64,000 bases of DNA. It comes from Rhineura floridana. Its lineage: Eukaryota; Chordata; Lepidosauria; Squamata; Rhineuridae. The translations under genes and the position numbers were made by a program. Within the stretch, counting starts at the first letter, position 1, and each line of letters opens with the position of its first letter. The notes under the pieces were generated by a model. The model worked only from the letters and a program-made list of their open reading frames with translations, ran no database searches and was not told the origin of the DNA. Location of the stretch: contig NC_084491.1 in NCBI RefSeq assembly GCF_030035675.1, positions 27,755,801-27,819,800 on the forward strand. The letters are read 5' to 3'. This document shows, in pieces, positions 1-12,722 of the stretch.

Positions 1-311
1 ATACTGGACCGTCCACACATTATTTAGCTTTATTAATTGCTCTGTGATCCTTCCCCATCCCCAATAATACCCCATTATTGCCATCTGGCAGGACATTCTT
101 GCGCTGTAGCACAAAAAAAGCAGGACAAAAAGGGGGGGATTTGTAGTATGAAAAATTACAAGATTTCATTAGGAAGCTACTGGACATTCATTGATTGGAA
201 TGAAGTAATATGTCTGGTACAAAACTTTTGCAGGCGCAGAGTGTTGAAATGTATAACTGCCCCAGTACATCATGAGCACAAATAATCATGAATACACAAT
301 AAAAAGGATGT
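1..311 (-). repeat. Unnamed ~400-bp interspersed family, copy 1
   Basis: Read on the minus strand this stretch aligns with 42527-42925 and 49920-50250: shared landmarks are ATTCATGATTATTTGTGCTC, a block for TTTTTATACCACAAA, and a tract near GTTGCTACAGC. The copy is cut by the window edge. No terminal repeats or coding capacity were recognised, so class is unknown. Confidence 0.6.
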
Positions 312-1631
312 TGGGGAGGCTCTAAGTATATACCAGACCGGTTTTATTAAAGGCTGTGCTCTGAGCTTATCACTCATGTTCTAACCAAAGCATTGATCAC
401 ATTCACTTTACAGCACAAATCCAGCCCCCTCCCCCATTGTGGAGAAACCCATATATTGTCCTAATAAGTTGGTCACTGTTTTGGAGTTCAAAGGCTGCAT
501 GTTTCCCATGGAAAAACTGCAGGAGGCCACCCCTCTGTGTGTGTGTGTACCATTATTAAATCCATGTCAGCTCGATCTTCACAATGGCATTCCCATTCTA
601 AGTCAGAGCTTCGAGTCTAGACTAGAGCCACATGTTGTTTTCGCAAGGCAGCGGCCAGGTCCAGCTTCACACTTTCACCCAGCTGTCCGAAGCAACCACA
701 TGAAAGCTGGGAGGAATTATGTGACAGATACATGAGCACCAAGGGCCTCTTGGCCAGCCATGTTCTACCTGTCTCTCTTTCTGGAATGAGACATCAACAG
801 GGTTGGATTGCAGCACTAAAGGCAGGCAGGCTGATGAGTCATGATGAGGTGAACAAAACTGAAAGGGCTGGATAGAGAAACCAAGCCTATTAAGTGGAGG
901 TGTGTTTTTTTATCCCAGGCATTACCTGCACTGGATTTGAAATCATGTTTATAGGTGTAATTGTGTTTACACATTTAATGGCTTTTGTTTTTATATATGC
1001 AATTGTTTTATATAAGTTTTTATTTTATTGTGAAATGGCTTCAAGATGCTTCATAGGAAGTGATTCAAAAATGACAATAGTAATTATAGTAATAGTAGTA
1101 ATAATAATTATGATAAACAATATTTAATCAGTCTACCAAAGTACTATGGTTCTGTGTCTTTGTCTATTTTTAAGCTCATACGTTCAGTCAATGAATCGCA
1201 CGGCAAACCTTTATACACTTACCTTGGAGTAAACACCATTGAATACAACGGGGCTTACTTCTGAGCATATTAAGCATAAGATTGCCAATTTATTATTTGT
1301 AACCTGCTCTTCTGCTCCTGGAACACTCTGAGCAACTTCACAGTAACAAAATCAATACAACCTTGCAAAAGTAAGCATGCACACACACACACACATTTTA
1401 AAAAAGATTTTAAAAGTGGCAGTCATCAACTGAAAGCAGCAATCTACACCATAGACACCAGGCAACGATAACATTAATCAACATTAGCAGTGCAATCTTA
1501 TGCATGCCTACTCAGGTCAACCCCATTGAGCTCGTAACTGGGTACAGGAATGGAGCTTGCTTCCATCTAAGGATGATAATCCTATCAATGGCTACTTGCT
1601 ATAGTAGCTGTGTTCTGCCTCTATTGTTGCA

Positions 1632-1745
1632 GGCAGTATGCCTTTGAATACCAGCACTATTGCATTCAGGTCCTGTTATGGGCTCCCCATAGGCATCTGG
1701 TTGGCCATTGTGAGCACAGGATGGCCAGCTGACTGCTCTGACCAG
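1632..1745. repeat. Fragment of an abundant squamate interspersed family ('GGCATCTGGTTGGCC' type)
   Basis: Contains GGCATCTGGTTGGCCATTGT and GAGCACAGGATG, shared in either orientation with 4122-4345, 20945-21060, 38690-38800, 39165-39330 and 58560-58735. The family is recognised by recurrence within the window; its class was not settled. Confidence 0.55.
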
Positions 1746-1872
1746 TACGGATGAAATCCTTCAACAAATCAAATGCCCATCATGATTTCATGAAGGGTCA
1801 TGTAGGGTGACCATGTGTCCTGCTTTACAGAGGACTCTATTTGAAGAGCTGTCTGAAGACAGTCCTCTGTTG

Positions 1873-1997
1873 CAGGGGTTGGGAACTTCTGGCCCTCCAG
1901 ATGTTGCCGAACAACTCCCATCATCCCTGGCCATTGCCTATGCTTGCTGGGGCTGATGGGAGTTGTAATTCGGCAACATCTGGAGGGCCTCACCTGC
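1873..1997. mobile_element. Palindromic hAT-type MITE (family A)
   Basis: The left half reads CAGGGGTTGGGAAC then CCCTCCAGATGTTG; the right half is its inverted complement ending CAACATCTGGAGGGC. The right tip is eroded. The element interrupts another repeat with the phrase CTATTTGAAG on both sides. Confidence 0.75.
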
Positions 1998-2438
1998 CCT
2001 ATTTGAAGGAGTCCTGTATTTGAAGGGCTGTCTGTTCCAAGTCCAGTTTAAAGAGAATCTGAGGAAGGAAGAGCAAGGGCCCTGAAGTCATGCATCGACA
2101 GCTAACACCTAGAGAGCAGACTGAGCAAGCAGGCACACAGGGCATGCATTCCTCACTATGGTGGGGATGTGCTGTATTCCTGTTTAAATTATTTCTAAAT
2201 TTGCCTCCATACGTATTAGCTAGCATATGCAAAGTTTAGGCAAACTCTTTTTTTTGGGGGGGGGATGCATTTCCTCTTTCTTTGAGATGTGTAAGTGGCC
2301 TCTTAATGGTCAGTGATATTCCTATAAAGTTCCCAGTGTGGATGTAATCTTTTAGAGCAGGGTGGGGAAACTTCAGTCTTGTCAGATCAATTGCACCACC
2401 ACCCCCAGATATCGCAACCAGCGCCAGGTGCCAAATGC

Positions 2439-2566
2439 ATAGGGTGGTATTCAATGCTAGTCCTACTCAGAGGAGAGCCATCAAAATTAACAGACATGAC
2501 TAACTTGGGTTCATTAATTCCATTGGGTCTACTCTGAGTGGGACTTAGTTGAATACACCCTCGGAG
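2439..2566. repeat. Inverted-repeat element, family G ('GTCCTACTC...GAGTAGGAC')
   Basis: Ends are GGTGGTATTCAATGCTAGTC and GACTTAGTTGAATACACCC, inverted to each other, with a centre related to 3240-3368 and 14299-14400. Likely a short non-autonomous DNA element. Confidence 0.6.
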
Positions 2567-2771
2567 CACATGCTGAGCCTAGAGGTGTTTCCAGACTGTT
2601 GCTCTTTTTGGGTGGGATTCAGTTATAAACTGGCATGCGCAGGTTGTGCGGTTACATTTGATTGAGAGGTCTTGTGTCAGAAACCTGCTTCTCCAAACGT
2701 TTGGACTTGTGATAAGGAAAATGATGGGGAAATGCACTGGAAAGAGTGGGCTTGATACAACAGCTGTGCAT

Positions 2772-2938
2772 ACACCATGCATTTAAAGCACATTCCCACC
2801 TCCGCCGAAAAGAATCCTGGGAACTGTAGTTTACTTCTCACAGCGCTATAATTCCCAGCACTCTTAAATAAACTACAGTTCATAGAATGGGTGTTCTTTA
2901 AATGTACTTGAAATGTATGGTGTGTACGTAGCCTAAAT
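2772..2938. repeat. Fold-back element, family D ('AATCCTGGGAACTGTAGTTT')
   Basis: Left arm has CATTTAAAGC and AATCCTGGGAACTGTAGTTT; the right arm holds the inverted AAACTACAGTT and AAATGTATGGTG. Related copies are at 25580-25803, 33108-33280, 34243-34840 and 37579-37760. Confidence 0.7.
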
Positions 2939-3239
2939 CATCTAACCTCCCTGCAAACAAATCAGAATAAATGCTCAAGGAACCGGTTTTGTAGAAGCGT
3001 CCTCGGAATCCATTTTCAGTTGTAGAGCTGAACTGAGCTCCCAGCCCTTTCACACAAAAGCCCACTCTTGGCTAGCTATGTTAATCTCAGCAGCCTCATT
3101 TAAGTGAAAAGCGTTGCACTGTCGTTGAGGTAATTGAACAATTGGGTATTAGAAACTCTTGCAGTGAGATCTGCTGCAAACCACCCAGAGATCTTTCAGT
3201 AGATTCCAGTCTACCATCTGCTCACCCCAGCCTTACAAT

Positions 3240-3368
3240 TTCTGGGTGGGATTCAACCCTAGTCCTACTCGCGGCTGACCCATTGAAGTTAATGGACATG
3301 CCTAACTTCAGTTCATTAATTTAAATGAGTCTACTCTGAGTAGGACTAAGATTGGCTACAACCCTAGT
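3240..3368. repeat. Inverted-repeat element, family G, best-preserved copy
   Basis: Starts GGGTGGGATTCAACCCTAGT and ends ACTAAGATTGGCTACAACCC, a terminal inverted repeat of about 25 bp with mismatches. GTCCTACTC and GAGTAGGAC face each other inside it. Confidence 0.65.
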
Positions 3369-4121
3369 TGTTGTTTTTTTAAAAAAACACCCTGTGGATT
3401 TGTTGTGCTACGGTGACAGAGTGCTTTAACCCACTTTAAATGCACAAACCTAAAGTACCTGAATGCCCCCTTCCATAATCTACCTCATTTGTTTTGTGTT
3501 TTGGAAACAAAATGTTCCTTCCAGAGACAAAAGAATTCCCCCGCCCCTCAGGATGACATTTATGTTGAATTTGAAAGCAAACTGATTTCTTCTAAAAATA
3601 GCTTCTTTTAAACAAGAAGAAACAGCTGCCCAACTTTTTTCTCTATGCCCATTAATGGAAGGATGAAGTGTGCTGCGTAGGCCAACACCCTGAGGATAGT
3701 CTGTGCGATTCAAGGTGTTTCTACAGATATTGTGAACTTCTCTTTGGACCAGCTGGGTGGACATTTTGCAAACAATTTCCTGCAGAAAATGGTTGTGAGC
3801 ACAGACCATTGAGCACTCTAGCCCAGCTCTCATTGTCAGAAGGGAGTGGGAAGAGACTGTCAATCTTACTGCTTGTCTCAGGAGAGTCAGACACTGTTAA
3901 GGCTCCCACCAGCTCTCGTTTTAAACAATCCTGGCACATTGAGCGAAGTACCTCATCTGAGCATGTGCAAAGTTCCCCCAAGAGAATAATTTGTAAAAGT
4001 GCTTAAATGCCGAGCGTAGCGCAGCTGACCATTTGTAAGGTGGTGTGTGTGAATGTGAATGGAGAAACAAACAAGCAAATGGGTCTAAGGACATTAGAAC
4101 ATAGAACAGCCTTCCCCAGTT

Positions 4122-4345
4122 AGACCAAAGAACATAAGAAGAAACTGCTGGATCAGGCCAATTGCCCATCTAGTCCAGCATCCTCTTCTCACAGTGGTCA
4201 AATAGATGCCTGTAGAAAGCCCACAAGCAGGACCTGAGTGTAAGAGCACTATCCCCTCCTGCAGTTTCCAGCCTTTGGCAGTGGACGAAGAGCACAGGCA
4301 ACGTGGCTAGGAGCCATTGATAGCCTTATCCTGCATGAAATGTGC
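4122..4345. repeat. Squamate interspersed family ('GCTGGATCAGGCC' type)
   Basis: Contains AACATAAGAAG, GCTGGATCAGGCCAATTGCC and AGCCCACAAGCAGGACC, all repeated elsewhere in the window in both orientations (for example 38690-38800, 39165-39330, 58560-58735). Confidence 0.6.
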
Positions 4346-4483
4346 AGTCCTCTTCAAAGACCATCCAAGTTGACTAGATCCAACGGGCTGGAAGATAGGT
4401 TTCAGCTGAACATTAGGAGAAACATCTTAATGGTAAGGGAAGTTTGACAGTGGAAGTAACTAATTGCCTAGAGTGGTGGTGGC

Positions 4484-4937
4484 TAGGGATGGGAGGTTCA
4501 GTCAATTTCGGTTCTCTCAGATTCTTTTTTTCCAATCTTAAATTTAGTTCTCCACAATTCTGCAGCAATTTGTGATTTTTTTTTTTTTTTTTTAAAAACG
4601 CTCATGGAAATTCATCAGCATTTGACTGCGAATTTCTCCTAATAAACACATTTCTGTATGGCAGGTTTCACTAATATACATGCTTTTGCAAGCATTTTCT
4701 CCTAATCTAATGCATTTTATATGTGATTTTCACTCATCCATTCATTTTTATGCACTCATTCACCTAACAAATGCAGTTTTGGAAACATTCTTCGGTTGGA
4801 GAACTGCATCACAAAATTTGGATACGTGCTAATTTTGAAGGATGGCTGTGTTTCGGTTCTCATTTTGTTTCAGAAAGTGCAGATTTGAAAGATGCGGCTT
4901 TAAATGTGAGCTGAATCCAGTTTTCCCCCCATGCCTA
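4484..4937. mobile_element. hAT-like MITE, family B, full length with perfect 8-bp TSD
   Basis: Ends are TAGGGATGGG and CATGCCTA. The flanks at 4476-4483 and 4938-4945 are both GTGGTGGC, an exact 8-bp target duplication as made by hAT transposases. The 454-bp body is A/T rich, has no reading frame of note, and has two halves that are partly inverse to one another. Short frames inside it are not genes. Confidence 0.85.
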
Positions 4938-5170
4938 GTGGTGGCCTCTCCCTCTCTAGAGGTCTTCACTCTAGCTCTGGAGTTCCTGCTTCGAGCTAGG
5001 GGCTGTACTGCCTACAAAACTCCATCCAACTCTGTGATTCACTCACAAGACTGGTTCAGCTGTCAAAGCCATATTTGTGTATTTATTTTGTTTTGATAAC
5101 CCATCATATTAAATCCAACCAGCACTGAAAAGCAGGAGGCTACATTTAATACCAGCTAAGGCTTCGTAAT

Positions 5171-5527
5171 CAGGGATGGGGAAACTCAGGCCTGTGGGCC
5201 AAAGGCAACCCTCCAGGAATCTCCATATGGTTCTTGCGACTCTCCTCATGCCATGCACTCACCAGCCCCGCTTTGCACCCTCACTGAGTGTTTTTGCCTG
5301 ACTGAAATGTGTCCTTGAATTCTGGTCATGCCTCTTGCTTCCTTTGTGGATTGAAGAGAGGTGTGTGTGTGTGTGTGAAGAAACTAGCCTACTGTGCAAA
5401 GATAAAATTTACATTTATTGCTCCACCCACTTTTGCCTTTGGACCCATCCACCACTGGCATGTGGCCCCTGGAAGGTTGACCTGAAGGGAATGAGACACT
5501 TGGGATGAAAAAGGTTTCCCCCTTCTG
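5171..5527. mobile_element. hAT-like non-autonomous element, ~350-bp family with CAGGGATGGGGAAA end
   Basis: Left tip CAGGGATGGGGAAACTC and right tip GGTTTCCCCCTTCTG are imperfect inverted repeats. Internal phrases such as ATGTGGCCCCTGG recur in 43411-43753, which has clearer borders. It contains a short (GT)n run. Confidence 0.55.
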
Positions 5528-5599
5528 TTCTAAAGCATCATAAAGTACAACCACATGTAGAGGAAGGCCTCTATCAAGCTGAACTCTGATCTGAATCTA

Positions 5600-5990
5600 A
5601 TGGTGAGCCAAGCGTGAGGGGGAAAGTATTAGCAGAATGACTTGAAAAGCAGACAGAGTCAAGAGAGACAAGAAATCCTGATAGTACTTTACTGAGGGAA
5701 ACGGAACAAGAACAAGGTATAACCTGAGGTGAAATAAACAGAGAGTTTTGTCTTTCTTAGGGTACATAGAAGGAAGACATTCAGCTAAACATACAAGAGA
5801 AGACTACTTCAGAACTACACAGCCAATCAGAGAGCGAGTTACCTCAGCAAGACCACACCACTCTGACTGGTTGCTAGGCAACACCTCCTCCACCATCCTA
5901 TTTTGGCTGTCAACTGTATTAACCCTTAGTTTACTAACTGAATGATTTCTTCTGTTTGTAATTCCCGCAGAAAGCACATTGCTAACAGAA
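5600..5990 (-). repeat. LTR-like stretch, uncertain
   Basis: On the minus strand it starts TGTGCTTTCTG and carries a GATTGGCT box, an arrangement seen in solo LTRs, but no second border or target duplication was found. A host-derived or DNA-transposon origin is not excluded. Confidence 0.25.
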
Positions 5991-6059
5991 GATAGTAGAT
6001 TGAAATTGTAGATTGTAGATTGAAATTGTTTCCCAGCACTTCACCCTGGTGAGCATTAA

Positions 6060-6242
6060 AACACAGGAACATAGGAAGCTGCCCCACTGGTCCATCTAAC
6101 TCAGTAATGTCTACACTGACTGGCAGTGACTCTCCAAGGTTTCAGACAGAGGACAATTACCAGTCCTACCAGGAGACGCTGGGAACTGAACCTGGGATCT
6201 TCTGCAGGTAAAGCTTCAGATCACTGAACTACAGCTCAGTTC
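6060..6242 (-). mobile_element. tRNA-Ala-derived SINE, minus strand
   Basis: The minus strand carries a tRNA-like head (degraded A and B boxes near 6190-6240) and the family body with ACTGACTGGCAGTGACTCTCC and the end AGGAACATAGGAAGCTGCC. Same family as 13924-14110. Confidence 0.75.
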
Positions 6243-6246
6243 ATGC

Positions 6247-8855
6247 TGTTTGCAGTCTCAGATAAGGTGGGCCATACATACAACACTGCCACAAATAATT
6301 CCATCATTCCTGGCTTCTTCTACAAAGCAAACACTCGTCATCACCAGCTGCTTCTACGAAGCATTCCTAGGTGCTTCTACAAAATAAACTATCGCTCCTC
6401 TCTTGAATCAAAGCAAACAGTTGTCCAGTTCTCTGTGTACTTCATGGAGGAATGGTGAGAAAAAAGGTGATTAATTAGTTGTTCAATTAATGATGGCCAG
6501 CGTCTTCTGTTTGAGGAAAGGGGAGGGGTGGCTGCTCTGTCTCAAACGGTATGTGACCTGGTTTAAAATGCTTGCTACTCGCCTCTGGGCACAAATTCTT
6601 GCGGCAAACTATAGTAACATTGTGGGAGACCTAATGAGATTCCCAGCTTTGGCTAGAGCAGTGGAGCTCAGAGCCAAGTCAGCTTTGAAAGTGAGCAGTG
6701 TGGTTTCATGGTTGCCATCAAGAAAACAAACAACAGCAACAATCTGTAGTAACAACACCCCGACACCACTACCACTACCTTTACACCTATCTTGATCGAG
6801 TCATGATTCTTTCACCTCACTCAGGAAATTCAGACAGGGGACAGCTCACACAAAAGAATCAGCCCACGCTGGCATGTAAGTCAAAGAAAGCTGATAATTC
6901 GGCATGTGCTTTTCTCTACTCGTTGTGTGTGGCCTGTACCATCCATGGTAATCGTATCTGTTCCTTGGGGAGCGACTGTGCCTTCTTGCTGGAAAGAGAG
7001 GCCTTGTGGAGTCTCTGGTATTTGTTTGCCACTCGTGGTAAACAGTAATGTGCACTTTGCTTGGAGAAGTCACTCCTTTTGGGTTCTCTCCCCCCCCCTC
7101 GATTTAGACTCTGGGTTGCTTATTTGGAGGGATTTTATTTTTTGCCATGTTCCTTGCTGCCTCCCACTTTTTTTAAAAATGGGTATAACGCAAAGGCAGC
7201 TTTGCAAAGAAATGTATTTTCTACCCGCAAGAGGAAGAAAACCTGAGAAGAAATTCTAGTGTGTTTATGAAGCAACCAGCCCTTTGAGAGGACAAGGGAG
7301 GCTTGAGGATTATCCTCAGGGAGAAGCAAACAAGAGGACAGTCTTTTGCAAACACATTCCCTTTTCATGCTGATTGTCTTGTAGGATGCTGGAGACCCTG
7401 CTGGGACCTGGGTCCCCCAAAAGTAAGGGGTCTAAGATCCCCCGAGACCCCATACCCCTGCAGCCCCCGCTGGAAACAACCAAATGGTCTTAGCAACAGT
7501 CTCCACCTCATCTCTCAGCTGGGGCAGCCCACTCACTCCCCCCTCTGTCTCTCACCCAAAGAGGGCCCTACTCTGTGCTGCCAACAGACTCTCATTCTGC
7601 AGCTTTTGAGCAACTTAACACCTTTCACCCTCACTCATCCAACCCATCCAAGCTCTCACCCTGAGCAGCATGAATCCTTCCCCACAGGCATCCTTGGCAA
7701 AAAGCTTAATGGACTTTGACTTGTGTGGAGGGGCACCATTTGCTGCTCTGCCCCAGGCGACAAAATGCCTTGGTCTAGCCCCACACCTGTCCATCTCGCA
7801 TACTGTGCTATCCCTCATGGCCACCCAAAAAAAACACTGCTCAAGGTAGCTGCCTCAACTTGTCTCACCTCATAGCAAAGCCTGGCTTTGATGTGTCCGA
7901 GGAATCTGCGAGCTGAAAGACGGGGTATGACGTGTGTGCTTAAACACAGCTGAAATGACAGGAAATGCCCTATGAGGTAATCTTATGTCATGTACTTGCC
8001 ACAAACCAGCGGTCTTTTCATGAGCCCCATCTGGGTAGGGGAATGGGTAGGAGAAAACCCCACAAGGTTGTTGTTTTGTGTCATTTTTCTCCTGAGCTGC
8101 CCTCCCAGAACTGAACGTGTCAGTTTTGTTATGGCATTTGGAACAGATAGTTGGGAAATGTGATGCTTTTCCAAGGGTGTTAGAGATGTTCTCTTCTGTA
8201 TGACAAAATCTGTTGATTTTTTAAAAACTTATTTCACCATGTCCTGACTGAATTCCCAGGATGATTTTTTTTCCTGGAAAGGTGACAAGACTTCCTGTAT
8301 AACACTTAAAAGGGACCGGGGGGGGGGAGGAGCTGTCAGGACTCTCCTTTGGTCTGAAGGGAGAAAAGTGAGACGAGTGAAAACTCTTTGGAAGCAACAT
8401 GTGGAAAATATATAGGGACGGAGGAAAGGAGGCAGATAAACGGGGGAGGACAGGCAAGTTTATTGAATCCAAACAGGTTAAGTCACCCCCAAACTCACAG
8501 CCAGACAAGTCTAAATTAGGTCTGAGTGACTGGGACCTGTAGCAGTTCTCCAAGATAAACAGTCCTCACCCTCCTGCCTCAGAAATGCTGGAAATTTCCA
8601 TCGCAACACTCCTGCCTCTGTCTAACGGCGTATAAGCCTGCAGTAATTAAACTCTGTAAACAGGCATGGCCTAAACATTGAGCCCCAGTTTGCGTGTAAA
8701 TGTTAAGCCAAACCATGTCTTAGCATGGAGGACAAGCAAACATTTGATTTTATATTTGTGACAGTACTCAGAGGTCTGGTACTTTTTTCAAGGTATGAAT
8801 ATCAACACCTCATTTAAAAAAAAATTTTTTTTTTACCAAAAAGGCACTAGATAGT
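6247..8855. other. Upstream DNA without recognised genes
   Basis: Open frames here (for example 6490-6795, 6906-7259, 7303-7719) lack conserved domains, splice signals or codon bias and look like chance. Around 7735-7880 there is a phrase (GACAAAATGCCTTGG) typical of degraded interspersed repeats. No RNA gene was seen. Confidence 0.5.
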
Positions 8856-9304
8856 TGAATGCGGCTTTTCCAACAACCAAGCTGAGCTCAAAGCAGCTCA
8901 CAACAAGAAAAAAACCTTAACAAATTAAAGCAACCCTTTCTAATACCAAAGGAATATCCAGTTTATTTACAATGCAATAAATGAATCAAAACAATATAAC
9001 AACAAAAACACAAAATACAAATCAGTCACGTTGGATGTATGTTAGGAACACCAATCCACCCTCTAGCAAGAAACAGAAAAACCATCAATCCAGCCACCCC
9101 ATTTCTCACCTAAGGTGTACACACACCTTTCCTTGGAGGGACAGGTTTCACCAACAGGCTCTCACTCTGGGGCAGAAACTACTTTTATCTCCCACTGCAG
9201 CCAAACATGTGAGTTCCTGGAGCAAAGATCACAGCTGTAGCACTTTGGTCTGGTGGCTGATGTTCTCCCTGGGGCTAACTCATGGTTTGACTTAGGTCCC
9301 TCCA

Positions 9305-10265
9305 TATTGCAGAGCAGAGCATATGAAAAGCTTGGCCTCTCGCTTAACATCAAAAAAACCAAAGTGCTTCATCAGCAAGTGCGAACCAATCCCTCTGTAG
9401 CACCATCAATCCAGCTTAATGGTGCAACGCTGGAGAATGTCGATCACTTTTCTTATCTTGGCAGCCATCTCTCTGTAAAAGCTGACATCGACGCTGAAAT
9501 TCAGTATCGTCTGAGCTCTGTGAGTGCCGCATTCTCCCGAATGAAGCGTAGAGTGTTCGAGGATCGGGATATTTGCAGGGAGACCAAAATGCTTATTTAC
9601 AAAGCCATTGTACTACCGACCTTACTGTACGCCTGTGAAACATGGACCATCTATAAACGCCACTCCCAACTTCTTGAAAGATTCCACCAACACTGCCTCC
9701 GGAAAATTCTGCAAATTACTTGGGAAGATAGGCGGACTAATGTTAGCGTATTGGAAGAAGCAAAGACCACCAGTGTTGAAACAATGATCCTCCAACATCA
9801 ACTTTGCTGGACCGGCCATGTTGTTCGAATGCCTGATCACCAACTTCCAAAGCAGCTACTTTACTCCCAACTTAAGGATGGAAAACGGAATATCGGTGGA
9901 CAGCAAAAGAGTTTTAAAGATGTTCTCAAAGCTAATCTAAAAAAAGTAACATAAGCATTGAGAACTGGGAAGCCTTGGCCCATGAGCATCCCAATTGGAG
10001 GTCGGCCATTATCAAAAGTGCTATGGACTTTAAAGAAGCATGAGTACAGGGCGAAAGGGACAAACGAGCTAAGTGGAAGGCACATCAAGCAAATCCTCAT
10101 GACCATCTTCCATCTGGAAACCTATGTCCTCACTGTGGGAGGCATGGTGGATCCAGAATTGGCCTCCACAGTCACTTACGGACCCACCATTCAAGACCTT
10201 ATCTTGGAAGACAATCTTACTCGGCCACGAGTGATCGCCAACAAATGTCTTATTCCAAGAAAGAC
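9305..10265 (+). mobile_element. RTE-like LINE remnant: C-terminal part of the ORF with C2H2-type zinc motif
   Basis: From about 9326 the frame reads LGLSLNIKKTKVLHQ, then HFSYLGSHLS, then YKAIVLPTLLYACETWT and FHQHCLRKILQITWEDRR, the thumb and C-terminal region of RTE-type non-LTR reverse transcriptases. A stop at 9952-9954 ends the long frame. In another frame near 10120-10200 there follows CPHCGR, SRIGLHSH and LRTHH, a C2H2-like motif known at the C-terminus of such elements. The catalytic YADD half is missing, so the copy is 5'-truncated and decayed. It differs from the Bov-B copy at 60000. Confidence 0.8.
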
Positions 10266-10439
10266 ACACACAGCTTTAAACTTTAAATTAGATCTTTACT
10301 TAGCAACATCAGTTGTTACTGGTTACAGCAGAAAACAAGGAGGAAAAGTGAAAGAGAACCTAAACTCACAACTCAGGAAGGACACTCAGCCCCTGGGCCT
10401 AAATACCCTTTAGTGGCTTTTCCTCCTCTCAGTACAATG

Positions 10440-12505
10440 GGTATTAATTAAAGACTGTGGCTTATTCCAGCACTCCGCACTGTCAGTATTTTGCATGAGG
10501 GATTCAAGCGCATACTGGAAAATGTAGCTTTGTACAATTAAAAGTGGATGAAAGTGCTATGCCGCCAGCTCTGTAGCCAGCCTTCCTTGTTAGGTAGGCC
10601 AGCCACATTTCTAGGTGGGGTATTTGGTGGGAAGGTGCATAGTGCCAGCCAATTCCCCCCCCCTCCACTGGTGGAGAGGACATGAGGACCACATCAGCAG
10701 TTCATTTTAAATAATATCTATTGCCTTCAAAAACTGTAGTATTCACTAAAGTAGACCCAGAGGTTGCAGCTAAGAATTGCCTTTCTTTTTCATGTCCCAT
10801 AGATATTACTGAAACATGGATCATAGATACAGTATGTTTGTGAAACCCTCTTGATTTTTCAAGTGCAGTCTTTCAGTCCTTGAAATCTCTAAAAGTAAAG
10901 ACATTTTGTTTTGACATTTTTGGTTGGAAATTTTGGCAAGCATAGTAGAAACTGAATCAGTTGATAGAGAATATTCTAACCATTCATATTTCTGGAACTA
11001 TGCTAGTTGGAAATTACACTGTGTTTCAGGTTTGATTGGAGTTTAATCTGTTGAATTGTCTTACCCTTTTTTGAGAGATCCCCAGGAATACCAGGCTCAA
11101 AAGCTTGACTTTGCCTGTAGCTACACTCCTCTTTCACCTTTGGTCTGTTACTGCGTTCTGATTATTCATGAAACTGAACTACTTTAGCAATAAGCACCCA
11201 ATCCTGCTCTACTCATCATAACTGCAGAATAAACAAATGTTTACTTCTTACTGCAGGAAACCAAACCTGCTTCTTTATTGCTGGCTGAATAAAGAACACA
11301 ACAGAAACGGAAACAAAAAAGAGCCAAGGAAAGTCCAAGGTGTAGAGGTTAATTCTAGCTCATAATACAAAGCTCAAATATTGAACTCTTCAGGGGTCAT
11401 GTTAACTATACAGGCTGGTTTTTTCAGGACCACTTAAGTAATTGTAGGGTGATTGTGATCATGAAAAATTCACCCTCAGTCAGGGAAAGTCTTGAGTGAG
11501 CAGACTTTTGGGGGCTTTTCTGAATGAGGCTTTTGTAGTGCATTTGCCCTGCCTTATTCACTGAATTTTTCAGAGGTTCCTGTTCTTAAATTGCTCCTGT
11601 TCTTAAAACAATCCATCATTCTTTAAATGGAGGTTGCCACTGTCTGTTATGTCACAAATTAAAAAGACTATTTCCTAAAAAAAAGTTCAGGGGGAGGAAA
11701 AGCATAGCTCGGCTGGGATGGTGCATCCATTCCCCTCCCTGGCAACAGGGCTATCTGCTGTCCTAGTGCAATAACTGCACTTTAAAAAGTAAAACAGACC
11801 TCTTGCAGTTAGGAAAGTGGCGAGGAAGCGCAGGTCCCTCCAGACAACCTGTTTATTGAGCATTCATCCTGATTTGCTTGCACAAAGTTTATGTAGAGGT
11901 TAGACTATATGTGGTCTTTATTGAGCTTTCATTCTGCTTTGTTTGCAGGGTAGTTATATGACGAGCATTCATCCTGCCTTCATTTGGATTTGTTTTAGAT
12001 GTTTTCCTCTTAGTCATTCATTTATCCCACTCTTTCCCATTCATTCTCCCGTCACTTTCTGTACAGCAAGAAAGTCTGGTTCTTTTTTAAAGTGGCTTTG
12101 TTACACTAAGGTGACAGAATCCTTTAATCCACTTTAACCGTGCAAACCTAAAGTTCAGTTGTGTGTTTGAATTTCTCCTGTAAAATACTGACAGTCTGGA
12201 GGCACCCTGCATTTAAAAGTAATTCATGTAAGTTCTGTTATTATGTAAACTTCATGAGGTTCTAAATTTTGCCACAGCACACTATGAGGTGAATAACATA
12301 GTCTTTGGCAGAAGACAAACTGCAGTGAAATGGAAACAGTGCTGCATGCGATGAATACAGGAATGGCAAATGAAGCCTTCTTATATCTTTACTGGCCGCT
12401 TGCAAGATGGTTGGAATTGTATATGAAAATATCCATGGACCAGATCCCTGGGCAGAGTGATGCTGGTGCCATTTGCTCCATTGTTCTTGGACCATCCACC
12501 TTTAC
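10440..12505. other. Upstream DNA without recognised genes
   Basis: No coding signal, tRNA or clear transposon border was recognised. A/T-rich tracts and short degraded repeats are present. AATAAA and AATAAAG near 11230-11300 might mark an old LTR edge, but nothing else supports it. Confidence 0.4.
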
Positions 12506-12507
12506 AT

Positions 12508-12722
12508 GTCTTAGGAACATAGGAAGTTGCCTCATACGGAGTCAGATCATTGGTTTATTTAGCTCAGTATTGCCTACACTGACTGGCAGCAGCTGTCCGG
12601 GATTTCAGGCAGGATTCTCTCCCAGCCCAACCTGGAGATGCTGGGGATTGAACATGGAACCTTCTGTATGCAAAGCAGATGCTCTACCACCGAGCTGTGG
12701 TCCTTTCCCTTGGCCTGGCTCC
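12508..12722 (-). mobile_element. tRNA-Ala-derived SINE, minus strand
   Basis: On the minus strand the head has GGTAGAGCATCTGCTTTGCAT, with the Ala-type TGC anticodon region, followed by the B box and the family body. It ends at AGGAACATAGGAAGTTGCC (plus-strand reading at 12510). Confidence 0.85.

Noticed and set aside
3668-4006. 112-codon frame
   Set aside because: No recognisable domain; overlapping frames on both strands are equally long, so chance openness is likely.
7303-7719. 138-codon frame rich in Pro, Ser and Leu
   Set aside because: Low-complexity C-rich sequence without domains, splice sites or homology that I recognise.
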